Below are positions 1 through 10,449 of a stretch of 64,000 nt of DNA, in pieces; position 1 is the first letter of the stretch, and the number at the start of each line of letters is the position of its first letter. Origin of the DNA: CAXBNB01 sp040222275. Its GTDB lineage: Bacteria; Bacteroidota; Bacteroidia; Cytophagales; Cyclobacteriaceae. A program made the translations under genes and the position numbers. The notes beneath the pieces are model-generated. The model was given only the letters and a program-made list of their open reading frames with translations, was not told the origin of the DNA and did no database searches. The stretch is from contig JAVKDJ010000011.1 of assembly GCA_040222275.1 (NCBI GenBank), positions 1 to 64,000 on the forward strand. Direction: 5' to 3'.

Positions 1-1
1 C

Positions 2-3000
2 TTCCCCACGAGCGTATCGATAGCCGATGGCACAGCCAGTGCGACCGTTACCCTTGCGGTAGCACCAGATGACCTGATAGAAGGCGAAGAAATACTGAAA
101 GCCACCATCGAAAACCCGAGCATAGGGGCAGTGAACACCGACAATGCGGATGCAACGATCGATGATGCCGATGACGATGGTGCCACCCAGGTGAACATAG
201 CTACGGTACAAAACGGCACAGAAGCTGGTGACGATGTAGTGTACAGCGTCACGCTGAGCGACGGGGCGAATGCCCTGACCAACGTCAGCGGTTCTCCGAT
301 CACCGTGGACATAGACTTTGCAGCAGGCAGTGAAGCCGTACAGGCCGACCTGTCAACCACCTTCCCCACGAGCGTATCGATAGCCGATGGCACAGCCAGT
401 GCGACCGTTACCTTGTCGGTGATCGATGATACTGTGCTTGAAGGAACAGAATTGCTTCGTGCAACAATTAATAACCCAAGTTTAGGGACAATAGGAGCGG
501 GGAGCGCAGATGCTGACATCATTGATAACGATGAAGCTGCTTTGACAATAGATGATGCAAGTGCACAGGAAGGTGACCCCCTTGTTTTTACAGTCACTTT
601 GGACAATGCTGTGGCTGCCCCCTTTACAGTTGATGTGAGCTTTAGTGATGTATCGGCCACAGGAAGTGTAGATTATGATGATGCACCTCAAACAATTTCT
701 TTTACCGGTGTTGCAGGCGAAACACAGACGTTCTCTGTGACCTCAACTGAAGATGCGGATGTAGAGGATGATGAGACTTTTACGGTTCAAATGAGTGCGT
801 CCAACCCACTGGTAACGGATGGTGACCAGGCGACCGGTACGATTACAAACGATGATTTCAAATCAGATTTGGCCATTGAAAAAAGCGTTGATAATGATAC
901 ACCGGCAGTAGGGGATGATGTGGTATTCACGATAACCGTAACCAATAATGGACCAAGTATTGCTACCGGTGTTTCTGCCACAGACCAGTTGCCTAGTGGG
1001 TACACTTATGTAAGTGATGATGGGGGAGGAGATTATAACAGTGCATCCGGGGTTTGGACTATTGGTTCTATGGCAGATGATGAAATTGTAAGCCTGAACA
1101 TTACAGTAACAGTAAATGCCACCGGTATTTATACCAATACTGCGACTGTGGCTGGAGATCAGGATGATCCGGGACCCGGGCCTAATACAGATACTGAAAC
1201 CCCTATCCCCGGACTCATACAGGGTGATATTCAGGTTTCCGATATTTGCGAGGGAGACAATGCTATTGCTCAGCTGTCAAATTTCGACAACCTGGCCGAT
1301 GGATTGTACAGGGTCGATTATTCTTTAAACTCTGGATCGGTGGTGACAATTAACAATTTGAATATTGTTTCAGGAAGTGCCACTTTTGAAATTACTGAAC
1401 CGGCGGCCAACACCTATACCATTGAAGTTGTTAAAATATTTGATGCCTCAATGGAAGAATTAAACATCGATGATATTTCAAACAGCTTCGAGGTGAAAAC
1501 TGTACCGTCTATAGTGGGAGTTGATCCTTCATCACCAACAAGCTGCAATGGAACCGGCAGCATAGGTTTAACTTTAAGCGGGGTGCCTGATGGTTCTTAC
1601 AATTTTAGTTTTGATGGAGGAATTTTCGAAAATGTAGCTGTATCCGGAGGACTGGCAACTATTGATAATTTACTGGCAGGTGACTATAATGATATCACTT
1701 TGACGATAGCGGCGTGCACATCTATCGAAGATATAGATGTGGTGTTGACCGATCCTGCACTTCCAACCATGGAATTCGTATCAAGCGAAGCACCATCAAT
1801 CTGTAATGCCAGTGATGGAACTATTGTACTTTCTGTGTCCAATGTCGCAGACGGTTCTTATACTATAGCTTATGATGGCGGTAGTTTTGACAATGTACCT
1901 GTACAATCTGGTACTGCAACCATTAGCGGTGTATCTGCAGGCACTTATCAAAACCTGAGCATAACCGTATCGGGCTGCACGTCGGTAGAAGACGTGGATG
2001 TAGTGTTGGAAGATGGCCCTGTGCCTGGTTTAACAGTGGCATCTACAACGAGTCCTACTTGTAGCGGAACAGATGGATCCATTACTTTCACATTTACCAA
2101 TGTTGAAGATGGCGATTATGCCGTAACATTTGACGGAGGTAGTTTTGGAAACCTGAGTGTTGTTTCGGGAGAAGGAACCATATCCAATATTAGCCAGGGA
2201 ACATACAATAACATTACAATAGATGTGGCCACATGCTCATCAACTGATGGTGTAAATGTTGTACTGAATTGCAATCCTCCAGTGGCGGATGATGAAAATG
2301 TAACCATATCCGAGGATACTCCGGTTACTGTGAGTGCAGTTACTGGTGACTTTGATCCTGATGGAAGTATTGTTCCTTCTACTATTGTTTTAACTGACCC
2401 GAATGATCCTTCCAACACAGGAAACAGTTCTACACCATTGGTAATAGCAGGTGAAGGAACCTACGTGGTAGATACCGAGGGACGAGTGACTTTTACCCCT
2501 GAATTGAATTTCAATGGGGTGAGTAGGGTGAACTACACAGTAGAAGATAACGAGGGGAATTTGTCCAACATAGCCACAATCACAGTGACGGTGACCCCAG
2601 TTAATGATGGGCCTGAAGCCATAGACGATGTGGAAAGTGTTAACCCCGGGCAGGTACTTACTTCCTCGGTAGGCCCTAATGATGTGGCCGATCCTGAAGG
2701 AGACAATGTGAGCTACTCAGTAGTGGGTGGAACATCACCTAACGAAACATCTGAAGGAACACTGTCCTTTAATCCTGATGGCTCTTATACATTTACACCT
2801 GTGGCAGGATTTACAGGGGTTGTTGAGTTTGAGTATGAAGCATGTGATGACGGTACCCCTTCGGTTTGCTCAACAGCAACCGTATCCATTAATGTAGGTA
2901 CGAACGAGCCTCCGGTAGCTGATGATGAAACTATTTCAACAAACGAAGATTCTCCTGTAACCCTTGACATCACAGAAGGGGATATCGACAGTGATGGCAG

Positions 3001-6000
3001 TATTGTAACCTCTTCGATTATTTTGATCGATCCAAATAATTCAGAAAATACAGGAAATAGTTCCACACCATTGGTTATTGCAGGAGAGGGAACTTACTCG
3101 GTAGATGCTGATGGCAACCTCACATTTGAACCAACGCTTAATTTCACAGGCATTTCTACTGTGAGTTATACCATTAAGGATAACCTTGGTGCCAGATCGA
3201 ATGTAGCTACCGTTACCATAACCGTAGATCCGATCAACGATGGACCAGGAGCTGTAGATGATGAAGAAACAATGGATCCAGGCACTACTTTGGTATCAAG
3301 CGTGGGAGGTAATGATATTCCGGACCCTGAAGGTGACAACCTTACCTACTCGGTTGTTGGAGGTACTGAACCTAACCCTGCTACCGAAGGAAACCTGACC
3401 TTCAACCCTGACGGAAGTTTCGAATTTACACCAATAGGCGGTTTCGAAGGGCTGGTGACATTCAGCTATGAAGTCTGCGATGATGGTGTGCCGTCGGAGT
3501 GCTCAACCGCCACTGTTACCATAGATGTAACTGACAACCTGCCTCCTGTTGCGGATAACGATTCTGCTACAACAGATGAGGACAAAGAGGTAACAATATT
3601 AGTAGTTGATGGCGATACAGATGCTGATGGTACTATCAATCCCGGCACCATAATTCTAATAGACCCGAATGATGCTACCAACACCGGAAATAAAACAACT
3701 CCTTTGGAAATAGCTGGAGAAGGCACCTATGAAGTAGATAACCTTGGCAATGTTACATTTATACCGGCCTTCAATTTCAATGGTACCTCACAAGTGAACT
3801 ATACTGTTAAGGACAACCTTGGGGCAACATCGAATGTGGCAGAAGTTGTCATCACCGTTACACCACTGAATGATGCACCTATAGCCGACAATGAATCGGC
3901 GAGTATAGGTGAAGACACACCGATTACTATTGATGTGACCGATGGTGACATTGATTTTGATGGAAATATAGTACCATCTACAATCAAGTTGATAGATCCG
4001 AACAATCCTGCCAATGTTGGGGATAGTATTACACCAGTCACTATTACTGGAGAAGGTACTTATTCAGTAGATGCGTCAGGTAACCTTACATTTACCCCTG
4101 ATGCGAATTTCACAGGTACAGCCAGCATCAACTACACGATAGAAGATGACGAAGGAGCAGTTTCCAATGTAGCCCGTGTCAACATATCTGTTACCCCAGT
4201 TAATGACGGACCTGAAGCGATAGATGACGTGGAGAGTGTGAACCCAGGCGAAGTGCTGACTTCTTCAGTGGGACCTAACGATGTGCCAGATCCTGAAGGA
4301 GATAATGTAAGCTATTCAACTATTGCAGGTACAGAACCCGATGAATCGACTCAGGGAACCCTGGTGTTCAACCCTGATGGCTCTTATACTTTTACTCCTG
4401 TTGTAGGTTTTGAAGGTTTGGTGGAGTTCGACTACCAGGCCTGTGACGATGGTGATCCCCAGGCATGTTCCAGTGCTACGGTTTCTATCAATGTTGGGGT
4501 GAATACACCACCTGTCGCAGATAATGATGCCACTTCCACTGATGAGGATGAACCGGTATCGTTGGATATCACAGATGGAGATGTTGATAGCGATGGTTCG
4601 ATAGAACCTTCTTCAATCTTGTTGATCGATCCATCGAACAGTGGACTAACCGGAACGAGTTCCTCACCTCTTTTTATTCCTGGTGAGGGAACCTATTCGG
4701 TAGATGCCAATGGTAATTTGACTTTTGTGCCAATTGCCAACTTCAATGGTACCTCAACAGTGCAATACACAATAAAGGACAACCTTGGGGCGAAATCGAA
4801 TGTGGCCACTGTAACTGTTACAGTGAATCCGGTAAATGATGGCCCTGGAGCTGTAAACGATGAAGAAACCATGAGTCCTGGTACTACATTGACCTCTTCA
4901 GTTACCGGTAATGACCTGGCTGATCCTGAAGGAGATGCACTCTCTTATGCCGTAGTTCCTGGTACCGAGCCCGATGAAGCCACAGAAGGCAATTTGATAT
5001 TCCTCTCCAATGGTAGTTACCAGTTTACACCAGTCAATGGTTTTGTTGGGATAATTACCTTCCAGTATGAGGTTTGTGACAATGGTACACCGGTTGCTTG
5101 TTCTACAGCAGAGGTAACGATCAATGTATCTACCAATATACCACCTGTTGCGGATAATGATGATGCCATTATTACAGAAGACAATCAGGTTACTATATTC
5201 ATCATCAATGGCGATGATGATGAAGATGGCACACTCAATCCATTTGAGATCGTGTTGATTGATCCGGCTGATCCGGGACATACAGGTGATAACACCCGGC
5301 CATTAGTGATCGAAGGAGAGGGGACATATAGCCTGGATCCTTTGGGCAATGTAACCTTCAAACCCGAACCAAATTTTGTTGGCACCAGCACGATTAACTA
5401 CACAGTAGAAGACAATGTTGGGGCGAAATCCAATATAGCGACAATTACTATAACAGTTACTCCTGTGAATGATCCTCCTGTAGCGGTGGATGATGAAGTA
5501 ACCGGTCTTGAAGATGAGCCGATTGCCGGAAGCGTACTGGATAACGATACAGACCCTGAGGGGGACGATTTAACAGTGAATACCACTCCGGTTACACCAC
5601 CTTCCAACGGAACGTTGGTGATCAACCCTGATGGTACATTTACATATACTCCTGATGATATGTTCAATGGTACGGACAGTTTTGTTTATGAAGTATGCGA
5701 CAATGGTTCACCATCTGCTTGCGATCGTGCTACGGTTGTTATCACTGTGGATCCGGTAAATGATCCACCAGTAGCAATGGACGATGAAGTATCCGGAGAA
5801 GAAGATACACCTATTTCAGGCAGTGTGTTGGACAATGATACAGACCCTGAGGGAGACGATTTGACGGTGAACACCACTCCTGTTACACCGCCTTCCAACG
5901 GAACTTTGGTGATCAATCCTGATGGTACATTTACCTACACTCCTGATGATATGTTTAATGGCACAGACAGCTTCGTTTATGAAGTTTGTGACGATGGTTC

Positions 6001-7204
6001 ACCTTCAGTGTGCGATCAGGCTACTGTTACGATCACGGTTGGCCCTGTAAACGACCCACCTATGGCGATGGATGATGAGGTGACGGGCGAGGAAGATACT
6101 CCGGTTTCAGGAAATGTGTTGGATAATGACACAGACCCTGAAGGTGACGAATTGACTGTAAATACCACACCTGTAACCCCGCCTTCCAATGGCACTCTGG
6201 TATTGAACCCTGACGGTACGTTTACTTATACACCGGATGATATGTTCAACGGTACCGATAGCTTTGTCTATGAGGTTTGTGACAATGGTACACCTTCGGT
6301 ATGTGACCAGGCTACTGTTACCATTACAGTTGGGCCTGTGAATGATCCACCCGTAGCAGTGAATGACGAAGCAGAAACCGACTTTGAAACACCGGTCAGC
6401 GGCAATTTGATTAGCAACGACGAAGATCCTGATGGAGATGATCTTGTAATCAATACTACTCCCGTCAACCCTCCTTCGAATGGTACCCTGGTGATCAATC
6501 CTGATGGCACGTTCACTTATACACCAGATGATGGTTTTGTTGGGTCTGACGAATTCACCTACGAGGTATGCGATAATGGCACACCGACTATTTGCAGCCA
6601 GGCCACTGTGAGCATTACGGTGAATTCCACCAATGAAGCACCAGAAGCTGCTGATGATGTGGCTGCAACGGATTCAATTACACCGGTAGAAGGAAACGTA
6701 TTGGATAATGATACCGACCCTAACGGGGATAATTTAACTGTCAATCCGGTACCAGTCATCAGTCCAATGAATGGAACTTTGGTATTGAACCCCGATGGTT
6801 CATATATTTATACTCCAGATCCTCAGTTTGAGGGAGAGGATACATTCGAATATGAAGTGTGCGACGATGGTGTTCCTTCTTTGTGTACAACAGCAGAAGT
6901 GGTCATTACCGTGGAACTACCTCCATTGGTGGTGCCCCAGATCTTTGGCGGGCCAAATAACCCCAGCTGGTATATTGAGGGAATAGAAGAATATCCTGAC
7001 AATGAGGTGAAAGTATTCAACCGTTGGGGCAACCTTGTTTTTGAAATTAAAGGCTATGACAACAGTTCGAGAAATTGGGCCAGTGAATCAAGTGTGGGAA
7101 TCATACTGGGTTCTAACCTGGTGCCGGATGGTACATATTTCTATGTGATAGACCTTGGCGATGGTTCTAAACCAAAAAGTGGTTTTGTAGTTGTGAATCG
7201 ATAA
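2..7204 (+). CDS. Giant repeat adhesin, T9SS type-B substrate (5' partial)
   Basis: The reading frame is open from the first bases, so the gene starts upstream; the GTG at 131 is internal. About 2,400 residues are visible. In order: Calx-beta-like repeats (2-850), a DUF11-type repeat around 860-1200 (SDLAIEKSVDN, VTVTNNGPS), three units of about 85 residues with paired Cys (1500-2280), then long alternating Ig/cadherin-like blocks (motifs PVADDE, DPEGDN, NPDGSYTFTP, VTPVNDGPE), five 97-residue units (5465-6920), and a C-terminal gliding-type sorting domain (about 6935-7201; VKVFNRWGNLVF, PDGTYFYVIDL). Family knowledge: such type-B domains direct export through the T9SS and need a PorP/SprF partner, which follows 12 bp downstream. 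Inferred role: secreted surface adhesin or gliding-type filament. It is very acidic and Thr/Asp-rich, as expected for a Ca-binding extracellular protein. Confidence 0.9.
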   Translation, partial: FPTSVSIADGTASATVTLAVAPDDLIEGEEILKATIENPSIGAVNTDNADATIDDADDDGATQVNIATVQNGTEAGDDVVYSVTLSDGANALTNVSGSPITVDIDFAAGSEAVQADLSTTFPTSVSIADGTASATVTLSVIDDTVLEGTELLRATINNPSLGTIGAGSADADIIDNDEAALTIDDASAQEGDPLVFTVTLDNAVAAPFTVDVSFSDVSATGSVDYDDAPQTISFTGVAGETQTFSVTSTEDADVEDDETFTVQMSASNPLVTDGDQATGTITNDDFKSDLAIEKSVDNDTPAVGDDVVFTITVTNNGPSIATGVSATDQLPSGYTYVSDDGGGDYNSASGVWTIGSMADDEIVSLNITVTVNATGIYTNTATVAGDQDDPGPGPNTDTETPIPGLIQGDIQVSDICEGDNAIAQLSNFDNLADGLYRVDYSLNSGSVVTINNLNIVSGSATFEITEPAANTYTIEVVKIFDASMEELNIDDISNSFEVKTVPSIVGVDPSSPTSCNGTGSIGLTLSGVPDGSYNFSFDGGIFENVAVSGGLATIDNLLAGDYNDITLTIAACTSIEDIDVVLTDPALPTMEFVSSEAPSICNASDGTIVLSVSNVADGSYTIAYDGGSFDNVPVQSGTATISGVSAGTYQNLSITVSGCTSVEDVDVVLEDGPVPGLTVASTTSPTCSGTDGSITFTFTNVEDGDYAVTFDGGSFGNLSVVSGEGTISNISQGTYNNITIDVATCSSTDGVNVVLNCNPPVADDENVTISEDTPVTVSAVTGDFDPDGSIVPSTIVLTDPNDPSNTGNSSTPLVIAGEGTYVVDTEGRVTFTPELNFNGVSRVNYTVEDNEGNLSNIATITVTVTPVNDGPEAIDDVESVNPGQVLTSSVGPNDVADPEGDNVSYSVVGGTSPNETSEGTLSFNPDGSYTFTPVAGFTGVVEFEYEACDDGTPSVCSTATVSINVGTNEPPVADDETISTNEDSPVTLDITEGDIDSDGSIVTSSIILIDPNNSENTGNSSTPLVIAGEGTYSVDADGNLTFEPTLNFTGISTVSYTIKDNLGARSNVATVTITVDPINDGPGAVDDEETMDPGTTLVSSVGGNDIPDPEGDNLTYSVVGGTEPNPATEGNLTFNPDGSFEFTPIGGFEGLVTFSYEVCDDGVPSECSTATVTIDVTDNLPPVADNDSATTDEDKEVTILVVDGDTDADGTINPGTIILIDPNDATNTGNKTTPLEIAGEGTYEVDNLGNVTFIPAFNFNGTSQVNYTVKDNLGATSNVAEVVITVTPLNDAPIADNESASIGEDTPITIDVTDGDIDFDGNIVPSTIKLIDPNNPANVGDSITPVTITGEGTYSVDASGNLTFTPDANFTGTASINYTIEDDEGAVSNVARVNISVTPVNDGPEAIDDVESVNPGEVLTSSVGPNDVPDPEGDNVSYSTIAGTEPDESTQGTLVFNPDGSYTFTPVVGFEGLVEFDYQACDDGDPQACSSATVSINVGVNTPPVADNDATSTDEDEPVSLDITDGDVDSDGSIEPSSILLIDPSNSGLTGTSSSPLFIPGEGTYSVDANGNLTFVPIANFNGTSTVQYTIKDNLGAKSNVATVTVTVNPVNDGPGAVNDEETMSPGTTLTSSVTGNDLADPEGDALSYAVVPGTEPDEATEGNLIFLSNGSYQFTPVNGFVGIITFQYEVCDNGTPVACSTAEVTINVSTNIPPVADNDDAIITEDNQVTIFIINGDDDEDGTLNPFEIVLIDPADPGHTGDNTRPLVIEGEGTYSLDPLGNVTFKPEPNFVGTSTINYTVEDNVGAKSNIATITITVTPVNDPPVAVDDEVTGLEDEPIAGSVLDNDTDPEGDDLTVNTTPVTPPSNGTLVINPDGTFTYTPDDMFNGTDSFVYEVCDNGSPSACDRATVVITVDPVNDPPVAMDDEVSGEEDTPISGSVLDNDTDPEGDDLTVNTTPVTPPSNGTLVINPDGTFTYTPDDMFNGTDSFVYEVCDDGSPSVCDQATVTITVGPVNDPPMAMDDEVTGEEDTPVSGNVLDNDTDPEGDELTVNTTPVTPPSNGTLVLNPDGTFTYTPDDMFNGTDSFVYEVCDNGTPSVCDQATVTITVGPVNDPPVAVNDEAETDFETPVSGNLISNDEDPDGDDLVINTTPVNPPSNGTLVINPDGTFTYTPDDGFVGSDEFTYEVCDNGTPTICSQATVSITVNSTNEAPEAADDVAATDSITPVEGNVLDNDTDPNGDNLTVNPVPVISPMNGTLVLNPDGSYIYTPDPQFEGEDTFEYEVCDDGVPSLCTTAEVVITVELPPLVVPQIFGGPNNPSWYIEGIEEYPDNEVKVFNRWGNLVFEIKGYDNSSRNWASESSVGIILGSNLVPDGTYFYVIDLGDGSKPKSGFVVVNR

Positions 7205-7216
7205 ATTCCTGAGAAA

Positions 7217-8131
7217 ATGAAAAAGGTAAAAATAATATTGTTCTCAATGATGCTGGTTGCTCTGATGACAGAGACCGTTATGGGCCAGCAGCAAGTAATG
7301 TTTACTCAGTATATGTTCAATGGCCTTGCCATAAACCCAGCCTATGCCGGACATGCAGGCGCGCTAAGTGCCACTGCATTGACCAGGCACCAGTGGGTGG
7401 GTGTGGATGGAGCACCCAATACGCAGACCCTATCTGTTCATACCCCCATAACCAAAAACAAGATAGCAGTAGGTGCCCTGATTTATCGTGATCAGATTGG
7501 TTTGACTACTGAAACTGGTTTGATTGGGTCGTATGCTTACAGGATCAATTTTGGTAAGGGGAACCTGTCGATGGGTATGCAGTTTGGTTTTAGTGACTAT
7601 CGAAACAACCAGGCCAACGCCAATCAGGGAAGCGTGTTGACACCAGATGATTATGCGAATGCACAGGCCACAAAGCCCAATATTGGCGCTGGCTTTTTCT
7701 ATAGCACTGAAAGGTTTTATCTCGGGGTGTCATCACCATTTCTATTAAACAACAAAATAGAAACTGCTGACGACCCTGTGGAGCAAATAAGGCATTTATA
7801 TGCCATGTCCGGGTTTGTAGTGGACCTCAACAGGCACTTAAAACTCAAGCCAAGTGTATTGTTGAAGGCAGTACAGGGAGCACCGTTGGAAATGGATTTT
7901 AGTGCCATGTTGTTGATAGAAGACCGGGTATGGGTAGGATTGGCCTACAGATCGTTTGACTCCATAGATTTTTTGTTGGAACTGCAACTCAGCTCTAAAT
8001 TTCGTCTGGGGTACGCTTATGACTATTCCGTAACCGCACTCAATACGGTCAATTCTGGAAGCCATGAGTTGATGTTGAATTATATATTGTCGTTCTCAAG
8101 GTCAAGGGTGATCACCCCCCGATACTTTTAA
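7217..8131 (+). CDS. Type IX secretion system membrane protein, PorP/SprF family
   Basis: 304 residues with a signal peptide (about 1-23, ending MGQQQ), then the family's opening motif QYMFNGLAINPAYAG. The rest is an outer-membrane beta-barrel with alternating hydrophobic/aromatic strands ending in IITPRYF-like residues. It lies 12 bp after the adhesin gene and 30 bp before the PorE-like gene, so the three are probably one operon. Known of the family: SprF-type proteins are the dedicated outer-membrane partners of type-B sorting-domain substrates (SprF/SprB in Flavobacterium). I infer that this one serves the adhesin upstream. A second family member lies at 28759-29625. Confidence 0.9.
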   Translation: MKKVKIILFSMMLVALMTETVMGQQQVMFTQYMFNGLAINPAYAGHAGALSATALTRHQWVGVDGAPNTQTLSVHTPITKNKIAVGALIYRDQIGLTTETGLIGSYAYRINFGKGNLSMGMQFGFSDYRNNQANANQGSVLTPDDYANAQATKPNIGAGFFYSTERFYLGVSSPFLLNNKIETADDPVEQIRHLYAMSGFVVDLNRHLKLKPSVLLKAVQGAPLEMDFSAMLLIEDRVWVGLAYRSFDSIDFLLELQLSSKFRLGYAYDYSVTALNTVNSGSHELMLNYILSFSRSRVITPRYF

Positions 8132-8161
8132 TTGTTGAATCAGAGATAATTTCTATTTTCT

Positions 8162-10414
8162 ATGAAGAAATACTACATTTTTGCCAGTTTGTTTTGCTTG
8201 TTTTTTTTAACCGGAAACGCGCAGGACAACAAAAAAAACAAGGCAGATAATTCAGTAGCTAAGGATACCAATAACAAAACTGAGCGTGTCATCTCCGGGG
8301 ATGAACGGAGGGGGGACAAACATTTTTACAATTTCGCATACAGTACAGCATTGGATTATTACAAGGATGCCCTCGAGAAAGACTCAACCCAGATTCTTAA
8401 GCTGAAAATAGCCGAATGCTACAAAATGCTCAACGACTACCTCAATGCTGATGACTGGTACCACAAGGGGCTAAGTGAGCATGGGGCAGATGTTGACCCC
8501 AAGTATAAGCTACATTTTGCACAGGCACTGAGTACGGAGCAAAAGTATGATGAGGCCAAGGAATGGTATGAAGAATACAAAAGGGATATGGGGTCAGATT
8601 CCAGGGCGGCCAAGAAACTGGAAGGGTTAAACGATATGGATCGGTTCTTCAAAGATTCTGTTTACTACCAAATCAAAGAAGTCAGTATCAATTCAGTCGG
8701 GCTGGACTTTAGTCCAATGTGGTATGATGAAGGGATTTTGTTTGTTTCCAGTCGTACCGACAAACCATTTTCCAAAACAGTTTTTAATTGGGACCAAAGT
8801 AGCTATCTGGATCTTTACTATAGTAAGTCGAAACCTGACGGGGATTTGGAAGCACCACAGATTTTTCATAAAAAAGTAAATACTAAATACCACGAGGGGC
8901 CACTATCGTTCTACAATGATCAGCAAAACGTGGTTTTTACCAGAAACAACTATTTCAAAGGCAGGGCTAAAAAGAGCTCCGATGGGGTAACGAAACTGAA
9001 ACTATACTTTGCTGATAGGAAGAAAAATGACAAAGGGGACGAAGACGATTGGGTGAATATTCGCCCTTTTGAATACAACGACGATGAGTTCTCCACAGGA
9101 CACCCGTCCATTACCAATGACGGAAAAAAGATGGTGTTCTCCTCAGATATGCCAGGCGGATATGGAGGCACGGATATTTATGTTACCTATTTTCAAAATG
9201 GGGCTTGGTCCAAACCTAAGAACCTTGGCCCAACGATCAATACAGAAGGCATGGAGGTTTTTCCTTACCTCAATGGAGACTATCTCTATTTATCCTCAGA
9301 CGGGCATGGGGGACTGGGAGGGTTGGATTTGTACAGGGCCACAATGTTTAAGGATGAAGCCGTTGAATTCAAGAACCTGGGGCACCCAATGAGCTCTAGT
9401 TTTGATGATTTTAGCCTTATTATAACCAAGGATGACCACTATGGTTATTTTTCCACCAATAGGGACGATACTGTTTATGACAACCTCTATTATTTTGTTT
9501 ATGACAAACCCGGTGACATATTCGTGAGGGGCACAGTGCTAAACAACCATGACAATACCGCCGTGGCTGGCTCCCGCGTAAAACTAATGGACAAGGGTAT
9601 GAAACTCCTGAAAGACACACTGAGCGATGCAGATGGTAATTTTGAGTTCAGACTTGGGTACAAGAACCATTATAACCTGGAAGCAGAGAAGCTTGGATTT
9701 GTATCAATAAAAACAGACAGTGTATATACCGGAAAGGCCAATGAAGTGATTGAGAACAAAATTTTGAAAATTGAACCACCCCATTTCGTTGTTTCAATTA
9801 AAGCTGTTGATAAAGCCACACGTGAGCCGATACCTAATGCGAAGATACATTGTCTCGACCTTAAAGACCGTGATTTGGTGGACCTGAATCCGAGGGAAGA
9901 AATTCACCATGAGTTTCAAACCACACCTGGTAATAATTATAGGATGACTGGTTTCAAAGTAGGGTATTTTTCTGGCAGTATTGATGAACACATTGGTTAT
10001 GACCACAAATATGACACGGTATTCTTTGAAGTCCCTATGGAAAAAATAGAACTGGGCAAGGCCATAGAACTTGAGAACATATACTACGATTTAAACAAAT
10101 CTTTCATACGCCAGGATGCGGCTGTAGAACTGGATAAGTTGGTGACCATTCTCAGGGAAAACCCAACCATCAAGATTGAATTGGGCTCACATACCGATTC
10201 CAGGGGTAGTGACAGCTACAACCTGGCCCTATCCCAGCGAAGGGCTACTGCCGCTGTTGAATATATAGTGGGGCAAGGCATCAACCACAGCAGGATAGTG
10301 GCAAAAGGCTATGGGGAAACCAAGTTGGTGAATAAATGCAGCAATGGTGTGACATGCAGTAAGGAAGAACACCAGCAAAACAGGCGAACTGAATTTAAAG
10401 TGACTTCCTATTAG
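8162..10414 (+). CDS. PorE-like OmpA protein (TPR, WD40-like propeller, CRD, OmpA C-domain)
   Basis: 750 residues. Signal peptide about 1-20 (LTGNAQ). TPR-like helices about 45-170 follow (RGDKHFYNFAYSTALDYYKDAL). A PD40/WD40-like beta-propeller spans about 175-440 (FSPMWYDEGILFVSSR, HPSITNDGKKMVFSSD, GGTDIYV). A carboxypeptidase-regulatory-like fold lies about 455-530, and an OmpA peptidoglycan-binding domain about 635-750 (LGSHTDSRGSDSYNLALS, QRRA). This domain order matches PorE of the type IX secretion system, which ties outer-membrane parts to peptidoglycan. Many paralogs with the same order accompany PorP/SprF genes, so this may be a substrate-specific version rather than the core PorE. 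It is third in the adhesin-PorP-PorE operon. The convergent DUF1501 gene follows after 28 bp. Confidence 0.85.
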   Translation: MKKYYIFASLFCLFFLTGNAQDNKKNKADNSVAKDTNNKTERVISGDERRGDKHFYNFAYSTALDYYKDALEKDSTQILKLKIAECYKMLNDYLNADDWYHKGLSEHGADVDPKYKLHFAQALSTEQKYDEAKEWYEEYKRDMGSDSRAAKKLEGLNDMDRFFKDSVYYQIKEVSINSVGLDFSPMWYDEGILFVSSRTDKPFSKTVFNWDQSSYLDLYYSKSKPDGDLEAPQIFHKKVNTKYHEGPLSFYNDQQNVVFTRNNYFKGRAKKSSDGVTKLKLYFADRKKNDKGDEDDWVNIRPFEYNDDEFSTGHPSITNDGKKMVFSSDMPGGYGGTDIYVTYFQNGAWSKPKNLGPTINTEGMEVFPYLNGDYLYLSSDGHGGLGGLDLYRATMFKDEAVEFKNLGHPMSSSFDDFSLIITKDDHYGYFSTNRDDTVYDNLYYFVYDKPGDIFVRGTVLNNHDNTAVAGSRVKLMDKGMKLLKDTLSDADGNFEFRLGYKNHYNLEAEKLGFVSIKTDSVYTGKANEVIENKILKIEPPHFVVSIKAVDKATREPIPNAKIHCLDLKDRDLVDLNPREEIHHEFQTTPGNNYRMTGFKVGYFSGSIDEHIGYDHKYDTVFFEVPMEKIELGKAIELENIYYDLNKSFIRQDAAVELDKLVTILRENPTIKIELGSHTDSRGSDSYNLALSQRRATAAVEYIVGQGINHSRIVAKGYGETKLVNKCSNGVTCSKEEHQQNRRTEFKVTSY

Positions 10415-10419
10415 TAGTC

Positions 10420-10449
10420 GGCCTGGTTGGAAAAAGGATCCTTTAGGCC
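10420..10449. terminator. Possible bidirectional terminator between convergent genes
   Basis: The gap between the stops at 10414 and 10443 holds an inverted pair ggcct (10420-10424) and aggcc (10445-10449), extendable by G-T pairs. The A-run in between could act as a U-run for the minus-strand transcript. The stem is short, so this is weak. Confidence 0.25.

Noticed and set aside
4898..5281. 127-codon antisense frame in the adhesin gene
   Set aside because: It lies wholly within a well-supported coding region, with composition typical of a shadow frame.
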